In this document: piece after piece, positions 1 to 5,491 of the stretch
Position numbering within the stretch: the first letter of the stretch is position 1
How the letters are laid out: every line of letters begins with the position of its first letter
Assembly (NCBI GenBank): GCA_017882245.1
Contig: JADGPV010000133.1
Location: 1-5,491, forward strand
Direction of reading: 5' to 3'
DNA length: 5,491 nucleotides
From: Bacteroidales bacterium
Lineage (GTDB): Bacteria > Bacteroidota > Bacteroidia > Bacteroidales > VadinHA17
Notes under the pieces: model-generated
Told to the model about the DNA's origin: nothing
Databases searched by the model: none
Seen by the model: only the letters and a program-made list of their open reading frames with translations
Translations under genes and position numbers: made by a program

Positions 1-100
1 GCAGCGACAGGCAAGTGATATGGGTGTGAGCGGATACATTACAAAACCCTTTGACCCTGATGAGCTGATCATGAAGATCAGATCGGTGATAAAAGAATAA
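1..100 (+). CDS. Response regulator receiver domain protein, C-terminal end (partial)
   Basis: Only the last 32 residues are in the window, read from base 2 to the TAA at 98-100. They contain GYITKPFDPDELIMKIRSVI, which matches the end of a CheY-like receiver domain: the beta5 lysine followed by proline (the conserved K-P pair that contacts the phosphoryl group) and then helix alpha5. The protein ends right after alpha5, so no output domain follows. It is either a stand-alone receiver or a protein whose other domains lie N-terminal to the receiver. The phosphorylated aspartate lies outside the window. The next gene begins 3 bases downstream, so it is probably co-transcribed with the polysaccharide-type genes and could be their phosphorylation-dependent input. 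The family call is firm; the role is inferred. Confidence 0.88.
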   Translation, partial: QRQASDMGVSGYITKPFDPDELIMKIRSVIKE

Positions 101-103
101 GAT

Positions 104-1195
104 ATGCAAACCAGCAGGTACATATCACTTATGCTAATTCTGGTTGTCATGATGATGACAGGAAGCAATCTTTTTTCACAGACGATCACGAATCCGGAAG
201 ATGAATATGCAAGGATCAGGACTCTGGCTTTTTCAGGCAATTATTCCGAAGCAGAACCTGCTGCCTGGAATCTTGTAAAACAGTTTCCGGATTACGGTGA
301 CGCCCGCGTTCTTCTCGGCAGGATACTTGCCTGGCAAGGTCATTATGATGATGCCACCGCTGTCATTGACACGCTCCTTCAGACCGATCCCGAAAATATT
401 GACGCGAATGAAGCATTGCGTGATATCAGGCGATGGTCGCGCGACAGGTCGCAGCAAAATACGCCCCCGACTGATATAAGGGCCGGTTACTTTTTTGATA
501 CCTTTTCAGAACCGTACGAACGCTTCTGGCAGGTATACAGCCTTGGTGCCGGTCACCGTTTCTCATGGGGTCCTGCCGTCGCCACAGTTAACCTGGGACA
601 TATATATCAGGGTGCTCCGGATAATGTGAGTGATAATGACCTGCAGTTCTCAGCTGAGGCCTGGCCTGAAATAACGCGAAATAACTACGCTTATGTTGCC
701 TATGCTTATAGTCCGGGTCCATGGTTCCCCAAGCACAGGGCGGCACTTGAAGTCTGGCAAACGCTGCCGGCAGGGTTTGCAATCTCAGCCGGAGTGAACT
801 ATTATTATTTTGATAAAAGCATATACATCGGAACAATCTCTCTTGAAAAATACCTTGGTGACTGGTGGTTTTCAGCCAGAAACTATCTTTATTTCAAAGA
901 TATAGGCGTAACGGCTTCTTTCTACCTGACTGCCAGAAAGTATTTCGGCACAACTGATTACCTCCAGCTTACGGTTGGAGCCGGTACCGCACCAGATGAG
1001 CCATTTAATATTATGACTGATATTGAAAGACAGAGTGCTACAAGCATCAGGCTGACTTACTTCAATCAGATCTCATCTTACTGGTCTTTCAGAGTGGGTG
1101 CAGGCTATTCATATGAAAAGTACAATGAGACCGGTTATCGCAACAGGTTCGAAGGCAATATTGGCCTGATACGAGGAATAGGAAAAGTGAGATGA
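104..1195 (+). CDS. TPR plus YaiO-like outer-membrane beta-barrel protein
   Basis: This 363-residue protein begins with a signal peptide (hydrophobic stretch about 7-20, likely cleavage near LFS|Q at 25-26). Residues about 34-98 form two TPR-like helical repeats, visible in the A..G.Y.EA and LAWQGHYDDA patterns. From about 123 to the end it is rich in alternating aromatic/polar strands (for example GYFFDTF, YAYVAYAYS, VNYYYFD, WSFRVGAGYSYEKY), as expected of an outer-membrane barrel. TPR followed by this barrel fits the YaiO family, whose E. coli namesake is an outer-membrane protein of unknown function. The same order (periplasmic TPR, then barrel) occurs in the polysaccharide porins PgaA and BcsC, which have many more TPRs. 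The C-terminus ends in KVR instead of the usual terminal aromatic residue. Its stop overlaps the next start. A role in polymer export is inferred from the downstream glycosyltransferase. Confidence 0.85.
   Translation: MQTSRYISLMLILVVMMMTGSNLFSQTITNPEDEYARIRTLAFSGNYSEAEPAAWNLVKQFPDYGDARVLLGRILAWQGHYDDATAVIDTLLQTDPENIDANEALRDIRRWSRDRSQQNTPPTDIRAGYFFDTFSEPYERFWQVYSLGAGHRFSWGPAVATVNLGHIYQGAPDNVSDNDLQFSAEAWPEITRNNYAYVAYAYSPGPWFPKHRAALEVWQTLPAGFAISAGVNYYYFDKSIYIGTISLEKYLGDWWFSARNYLYFKDIGVTASFYLTARKYFGTTDYLQLTVGAGTAPDEPFNIMTDIERQSATSIRLTYFNQISSYWSFRVGAGYSYEKYNETGYRNRFEGNIGLIRGIGKVR
1180..1194 (+). promoter_or_regulatory. Ribosome binding site and ATGA stop/start overlap
   Basis: AGGAA at 1180-1184 lies 7 bases before the ATG at 1192-1194, inside the end of the barrel gene. 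The ATG overlaps that gene's TGA (1193-1195) as ATGA. This supports the chosen start and suggests translational coupling between the two envelope proteins. A second GAGGAA lies just upstream at 1173-1178. If the organism belongs to Bacteroidota, Shine-Dalgarno use may be weak, so the overlap is the stronger evidence. Confidence 0.5.
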
Positions 1196-2871
1196 GGAAG
1201 CTTTTTACCATATTGCTGTCCGTGACTTTTTCTCTTACTCCTCTCGCGGGTATAACAGAAGACGCTGTAATTGCTGAGGTATCTGATCTTAATGAGAAAT
1301 CCCTGCCTGAACCATCGGTCGTCTCGACGTTCCCCACCGAGCTCACGGTTGAAGGACTTATTTCTCTGGCAAATGGCAACTACTCATTGCAGATGGGTGC
1401 ATTTGCACGCAGTAGATATGCTGAAAACCTTCGTGATAAACTGACCGCAATGCTCGGTATTAAGGTTGACATCATAAATGAGAGCGGGCTATATAAGGTA
1501 TTTATAAACAGTGATCTGATAGGAAACGCTCCCTGTCTCTTTATTCCGGTCTCATTTCCCGAGCCGGCAATCAAAGGGACCGAGCCGCCGGAAAACGTGG
1601 TCCAGAAGACTGATACCCTTGCATTGCCTCCGGAAGCAGTTTCAGAAGACAGTATGAAACAAGCTTCTGTCGTTGAATTTCCAGCGCCGGACACGACTAT
1701 GGTTGCCAACCCGGCAACAGAAGTGGCACCGGTTCAGATGCCAAAAGAAAAAAGAAAGCTCAGCAATCTCTTCCTGCTTAAGGACGAAAAACCATGGCTG
1801 AACAGGTTTAACTATTTCGGCAAATCAGTTGCATTAGTTAATGCTCTTATATTCACTATAATAGCATCGTTTGTAACGATGATAATCCTCCTTGTTGTTA
1901 TATTGCTTAACAGGAGGAGAATGGAGAAGGAAACCGGTCTTCGCCAGTATCTTCTTGAGCAGTATCAGGCTCTGATCATTGACTACCTGTTTGGCAATAC
2001 GGGATCAGCTGCTTTCAGGCCAATAGCCTCAAACAATTACCGCAGGCAGGTGCTTATTGATCAGATGATTGATGTAAGCGTCAACCTGAAGGGTGATTCT
2101 GAAGAAAAGCTCAGCAGACTCTACAGGGAACTGGAACTTAACAAGGATTCGATTCAGCGCGCATACAGTCACAAGTGGCATAAGAAGATCAAGGGTTTCA
2201 GGGAGCTTGCCTTCATGGGGATCAAAGATGCCAATGATGAGATGTACAAATCACTCAATTCATGGAACGAGATACTCAGGATGGAGGCTCAGATAGCTCT
2301 TGTCCATTTGAGCGACAAGAATCATTTCGACTTTCTTTCACATCTTGAAAGACCTTTCTCCCTGTGGGAACAGATGACACTTCATGACCTTATCATACAG
2401 CATGAGATACCTGTTCCGGAATTTAAAAGGTGGCTCACTTCACCTAACCCGACGGTCGTGATGTTCGCTCTCAGGATGATCAGGGAGTTCAACCAGCGTG
2501 ATGCCGAGCCTGACGTCAGGATTGCACTTCTTCACCGTGACCATAGAGTAAGCCAACTGGCTGTGCAGGTTGCCGGTGATCTTGATATGAGAAGCTCGCT
2601 TGATACCATGAAGCGCATGTATAAGTTTCAGGGTTACAACTGCTGTCTGGAGATAGTGAAGTCTATGGGCAAAATGCCGGAGCAGTCCATGATGGGTTTT
2701 CTTAAACTTGTGCTTGACAAGGAGGACGATGTGCAGCTTCAGATCGAAGCCGTTAAGGCTATTGAAAATATGGGCGAGGAGGGAGTGAAAGCGCTGGTAA
2801 AGATTATGAAATCAGAATATAAAAACTACAACATCATCGTCAGGCATGTGCTTGACCGCAGGATATACTAA
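1192..2871 (+). CDS. Inner-membrane protein with periplasmic SPOR-like domain and cytoplasmic HEAT-like repeats
   Basis: The 559-residue protein starts with a signal-type segment (MRKLFTILLSVTF..., about 1-20). Residues about 62-108 look like a SPOR domain: YSLQMGAF followed by a helix with AENLRDKL and then a strand ending GLYKVFI, the usual pattern of this septal peptidoglycan-binding fold. A proline-rich low-complexity linker (about 122-190) follows, then one strong membrane helix (about 213-239) with RRR straight after it, placing the C-terminal half in the cytoplasm by the positive-inside rule. Residues about 330-545 are helical pairs resembling HEAT repeats (for example MEAQIALVHLSD, TVVMFALRMIREF, QLQIEAVKAIENMGEEGVKAL), usually a protein-docking scaffold. 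No catalytic motif is seen. Lying between an outer-membrane barrel and a membrane glycosyltransferase, it could connect synthase, wall and porin; that role is inferred. The SPOR call is moderate and HEAT fairly strong. Confidence 0.78.
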   Translation: MRKLFTILLSVTFSLTPLAGITEDAVIAEVSDLNEKSLPEPSVVSTFPTELTVEGLISLANGNYSLQMGAFARSRYAENLRDKLTAMLGIKVDIINESGLYKVFINSDLIGNAPCLFIPVSFPEPAIKGTEPPENVVQKTDTLALPPEAVSEDSMKQASVVEFPAPDTTMVANPATEVAPVQMPKEKRKLSNLFLLKDEKPWLNRFNYFGKSVALVNALIFTIIASFVTMIILLVVILLNRRRMEKETGLRQYLLEQYQALIIDYLFGNTGSAAFRPIASNNYRRQVLIDQMIDVSVNLKGDSEEKLSRLYRELELNKDSIQRAYSHKWHKKIKGFRELAFMGIKDANDEMYKSLNSWNEILRMEAQIALVHLSDKNHFDFLSHLERPFSLWEQMTLHDLIIQHEIPVPEFKRWLTSPNPTVVMFALRMIREFNQRDAEPDVRIALLHRDHRVSQLAVQVAGDLDMRSSLDTMKRMYKFQGYNCCLEIVKSMGKMPEQSMMGFLKLVLDKEDDVQLQIEAVKAIENMGEEGVKALVKIMKSEYKNYNIIVRHVLDRRIY

Positions 2872-2876
2872 ATGAC

Positions 2877-4301
2877 ATGGGATTTATCTTTGCACATCTG
2901 ATCTTTTACCTTACTCTTGTACTTTTCAGTACCTACCTGGCGCTTGGCATACATTCTGCCCTTGCACTCAGACGCTACCTGCGCAAGAACAGTTATGTGA
3001 ACTACAACACACTTGTTCTCTCACCGCTTAGCCCAAGGATCACAATAATTGCGCCCGCCTTCAATGAGAGCAAGACCATCATTGATAACGTGCGGACACT
3101 GCTATCACTTTATTACAACAACTTTGAGGTTGTGATAGTGAACGACGGCTCCACTGACAATACCTTTGAGAAGATTAAGGAGGCGTATGACCTTGTCAGG
3201 GTAAATTATTATTTTGACTACCGCATCCCGTGTGAAAGGATCAGAGGAGTATACAAATCAAAGGATCAGGCCTACAACCGTCTGACCGTCATTGACAAGA
3301 ATAACGGAGGCAAGGCTGATTCGCTTAACGCCGGTATCAATATCAGCAGGAGCAACCTTATTGTCACGATAGATGCTGACTCGATCATTGAATCAGATTC
3401 TATACTTAAGCTTGTCAAGCCTTTCCTTGAAGAAAAGGAGAACAAGGTTATCGGAACGGGAGGTGTCATACGTATTGTGAACTCATGCGAAATTGAGCGC
3501 GGACATATTCGTCAGATAAATCTTCCCAGGAAGTTCCTCCCCCGCCTGCAGGTGCTTGACTATACCCGCGCCTTCCTTCTGGGCAGAATGGCATGGAGCC
3601 ATCTTGACGGGCTTATGCTTATTTCAGGTGCTATGGGCATGTTTGACCGCGAGACTGTCATCAAAGCCGGCGGATATAACATCAAGACCGTTGGCGAGGA
3701 CATGGAGCTGGTAATGAGGATGAGGCGTTACATGGCAGAGCACAAGGAAAAATATGAGGTCACATATATCCCGGACCCCCTATGCTGGACCGAAGTACCG
3801 TCTGACCTTAAGTCGATGCGCAAGCAAAGGACAAGATGGACAAGAGGACTGATAGAATCATTATGGGCACACCGCAAGATGATGCTGAACAGCCATTACG
3901 GGCGTCTGGGAATGCTGGGATATCCTTACTGGCTTATATTTGAGTGGGCAGCTCCATTGATAGCTTTCACGGGGATTGTCTATACAATATACCTGGCTAT
4001 TACCGGAGCGCTGAATCTTCCTTTCTTCCTGCTGCTTTTCCTGTTTGTATACAGTTTTGCAGTAAGCCTTACAACATGGGCAGTGCTCTTTGAAGAGATA
4101 ACTTTCCATAAGTACCGCAGAAAGCGTGATGTTTTGATACTTATTGGCACGGCAATGCTTGAACCCTTCTTCTATCCCGTTCATACTTATTTTGCCGTGA
4201 GAGGCAACCTTGAGGCCATGCGCGGCAAGAAGGGATGGGGCACAGCAGAAAGAAGCGGTTTCCAGGGTAAGAAAAAGAAGAAAACAGAGTCAGCCGCTTA
4301 A
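2877..4301 (+). CDS. Membrane-bound processive glycosyltransferase, family 2 (PgaC/BcsA-like)
   Basis: This 474-residue protein likely polymerises a beta-linked polysaccharide from a nucleotide-sugar at the inner membrane. An N-terminal membrane helix (about 3-31) precedes the GT-A domain. Visible motifs are APAFNES (59-65), VNDGSTDNT with D90, GGKADSLNAG (144-153), the DxD motif in TIDADS (D166, D168), GED with the likely catalytic base region E274-D275, and QRTRW (317-321), the QxxRW signature of processive synthases. Two or three C-terminal hydrophobic segments follow (about 350-376, 380-405, 418-441). Length fits PgaC/IcaA/HAS-like enzymes; there is no PilZ domain as in BcsA. The stretch between D90 and K146 is longer than in PgaC as I recall it and contains IRGVYKSK. 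The C-terminus is lysine-rich (464-469). An ATG at 2872 is out of frame and soon stops, so 2877 is used. The sugar cannot be predicted. Confidence 0.92.
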   Translation: MGFIFAHLIFYLTLVLFSTYLALGIHSALALRRYLRKNSYVNYNTLVLSPLSPRITIIAPAFNESKTIIDNVRTLLSLYYNNFEVVIVNDGSTDNTFEKIKEAYDLVRVNYYFDYRIPCERIRGVYKSKDQAYNRLTVIDKNNGGKADSLNAGINISRSNLIVTIDADSIIESDSILKLVKPFLEEKENKVIGTGGVIRIVNSCEIERGHIRQINLPRKFLPRLQVLDYTRAFLLGRMAWSHLDGLMLISGAMGMFDRETVIKAGGYNIKTVGEDMELVMRMRRYMAEHKEKYEVTYIPDPLCWTEVPSDLKSMRKQRTRWTRGLIESLWAHRKMMLNSHYGRLGMLGYPYWLIFEWAAPLIAFTGIVYTIYLAITGALNLPFFLLLFLFVYSFAVSLTTWAVLFEEITFHKYRRKRDVLILIGTAMLEPFFYPVHTYFAVRGNLEAMRGKKGWGTAERSGFQGKKKKKTESAA

Positions 4302-4305
4302 TCTA
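4299..4305. other. Convergent stop codons one base apart
   Basis: The glycosyltransferase TAA (4299-4301) and the hydrolase-like gene's TAG, read on the minus strand (4303-4305), are separated only by base 4302. There is no intergenic room for a terminator. I see no strong GC stem followed by a T-run in the flanking coding sequence either, so transcripts from both sides probably overlap at their 3' ends. Confidence 0.85.
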
Positions 4306-5491
4306 ATTATTGTAATACGGAATAAGTGAAAGGCCCTCTTCAACAATATGGAGTGAGGCTTTCTCTCTTGTGACCGTAGGCGGAACAACGAGCCATTTTG
4401 GCCACCTGTACCGGTTCGTAGTATTCGTGAGAGTACCGTTGCTGGAGACTGATACTGCAATGCCATCAGTTTCGGCCGTAAAGATCTCAAAGTTGTAACC
4501 GCCATCATATGAAACAGCCCCGTCATTGACCCTCATCTGTGTGGGATCATTGAAGTAAAGCATGGTCCATGGCAGCCTGATTTTTATCTTCCTTCCTGAC
4601 CAGGCCACGGCTGCACGGTTTCCGCTGCTGAATGAAGCAGCGTGCTCAACCGGCACTTTTCCGATATCATCGACAGTCAATTCAAAGCCGTCATTAATCC
4701 ATTGCATTAACTTCCACGGCGCTCCGTCAGTGATGGTGCTCTTGTATTTCTGCACGGCCGGGTCAGACAGGTTAAACCGGACTGTCAGGCCGTTCATGTC
4801 ATAAGCCTGTGTGACATGGTGCATCGCAGTGTCATCTGCGGGGCTGAATGTAAGCAGGAACTCAGCCCTGTTCGGGACAATTCCGCCGTCAGGCAATGTC
4901 GATTCACCCGTGCCGCTGAGATAAGTGTCAAATGCGACCATAAACTCGTCTGTGTCAGCCAGATCAGCTGAAGTATTTATTTCCAGATAAAAGAAGCTTT
5001 CATCATTGGTCGCTTTGATTGAACTCACTGGTCCCGAGGGAGTATCAAGATTATAGGCAACATAATCGGGTACTGTCTGCTGGTCGAAGGCCATCAATCC
5101 GAAGCACTGCTCGGGTGAGGTCTCATTATGCCATAGTTGTCTTGTCGGTATGGTCTCTGATCCTGATCCGATCCCGTAGGCTTCGAGATAGAGGACTATC
5201 CATGTGCGTTTAAACCATTCGTCCATCCATGCAAACATAAACCCGCCCGCGCAACCGGCATCAAGCATATTGTTCATCATCCTGAGGTCTTTTTCACCCT
5301 GCTGTATCTCTGAATATCCTCCGTGGTTCATGTTACTGAACGACTGGTGTGCGCTGCCCCAGCTGGAGGGGACACCGAATTCCGCAATTACAAGCGGCAT
5401 ATTGCCATAATGATTTTTGAGTGCTGTAATATATCCAAGGTAGCTGTTCCTGCCGTAGCTGTCGCTGTAGCCCTGGTAAGCAGGTTCCTGA
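4303..5491 (-). CDS. Glycoside-hydrolase-like protein with C-terminal carbohydrate-binding-like domain (5' end outside window)
   Basis: The frame stays open from the TAG at 4303-4305 to the right edge, giving 395 visible residues; the Met codon at 5398-5400 is internal, because in-frame coding (QEPAYQGYSDSYGRN...) precedes it. Visible residues about 17-40 read as the seventh strand of a TIM barrel, with PLVIAEFGVPSSWG carrying a candidate nucleophile Glu (E37, bases 5380-5382). GGFMFAWMDEWFKRTW (about 82-97) fits strand eight, as in clan GH-A enzymes (GH2, GH5 and relatives). Residues about 157-355 look like a beta-sandwich of the CBM9/DOMON type (FFYLEINTS, EFMVAFDT, then RLPWTMLYFNDPTQMRV). 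The C-terminus ends YYNN, with no recognisable type IX secretion sorting domain. The acid/base catalyst and any signal peptide lie outside the window. Its convergent position next to a polysaccharide synthase suggests polymer trimming or degradation; the exact family and substrate are not recognised. Confidence 0.72.
   Translation of the reverse strand, partial: QEPAYQGYSDSYGRNSYLGYITALKNHYGNMPLVIAEFGVPSSWGSAHQSFSNMNHGGYSEIQQGEKDLRMMNNMLDAGCAGGFMFAWMDEWFKRTWIVLYLEAYGIGSGSETIPTRQLWHNETSPEQCFGLMAFDQQTVPDYVAYNLDTPSGPVSSIKATNDESFFYLEINTSADLADTDEFMVAFDTYLSGTGESTLPDGGIVPNRAEFLLTFSPADDTAMHHVTQAYDMNGLTVRFNLSDPAVQKYKSTITDGAPWKLMQWINDGFELTVDDIGKVPVEHAASFSSGNRAAVAWSGRKIKIRLPWTMLYFNDPTQMRVNDGAVSYDGGYNFEIFTAETDGIAVSVSSNGTLTNTTNRYRWPKWLVVPPTVTREKASLHIVEEGLSLIPYYNN

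Noticed and set aside
1089..1709. Two abutting minus-strand open frames opposite the SPOR/HEAT gene
   Set aside because: They lie antisense to a well-supported signal peptide and SPOR-like coding region. Their translations are Ser-rich shadows without recognisable domains.
2872..2874. ATG overlapping the stop of the HEAT gene as start of the glycosyltransferase
   Set aside because: That frame reaches TGA after nine codons; the ATG at 2877 is in the correct frame.
3861..4184. Minus-strand open frame of 107 codons opposite the glycosyltransferase C-terminus
   Set aside because: It is antisense to conserved membrane segments of the GT2, and its translation has no recognisable motif.
2877..4301. 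Identification as cellulose synthase BcsA
   Set aside because: The protein is about 474 residues with few membrane helices and no PilZ domain, and no bcsB, bcsC or bcsZ pattern is visible. The general processive GT2 call is safer.
4331..4361. Possible hairpin (GCCCTC ... GAGTGAGGC) as a terminator after the synthase operon
   Set aside because: The arms pair for only about three consecutive bases, with mismatches inside, and no T-run follows. It also lies within the hydrolase-like coding sequence.
5398..5400. Met codon as start of the minus-strand hydrolase-like gene
   Set aside because: The frame remains open and protein-like for 30 codons further to the window edge, and the Met falls just before the PLVIAEFG strand of the barrel, so it is internal.

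Overview
The window looks like a compact chromosomal segment from a Bacteroidota-type Gram-negative bacterium, possibly environmental or uncultured. The evidence is an outer-membrane beta-barrel protein with a signal peptide, a SPOR (peptidoglycan-binding type) domain, mid-range GC by eye, weak or A-rich ribosome binding sites and the style of the proteins. The phylum is an inference; no marker gene is present.

Layout. Bases 1-100 are the tail of a response-regulator receiver domain. It is followed on the same strand, with almost no spacing, by a TPR plus YaiO-like outer-membrane beta-barrel protein (104-1195), an inner-membrane protein with a periplasmic SPOR-like domain and a cytoplasmic HEAT-like region (1192-2871), and a processive-type family 2 glycosyltransferase (2877-4301). 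Junctions are a 3-base gap, a 4-base ATGA overlap and a 5-base gap, so the four genes almost certainly form one operon whose promoter lies upstream of the window. On the opposite strand a large secreted-type glycoside-hydrolase-like protein with a C-terminal carbohydrate-binding-like beta-sandwich runs in from the right edge. Its stop codon lies one base from the glycosyltransferase stop. There is no gene-free stretch of any length, and I see no RNA gene, mobile element, CRISPR array or convincing terminator.

How the parts may work together. A membrane synthase, an outer-membrane barrel with periplasmic TPRs and a protein spanning the inner membrane with a wall-binding-type domain together resemble a synthase-dependent exopolysaccharide machine (the logic of PgaA/PgaC or BcsA/BcsC), but with unfamiliar connecting parts. 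The response regulator is a likely input, and the hydrolase-like neighbour may trim or process the polymer. This system-level reading is inference. The individual family calls rest on motifs visible in the translations.
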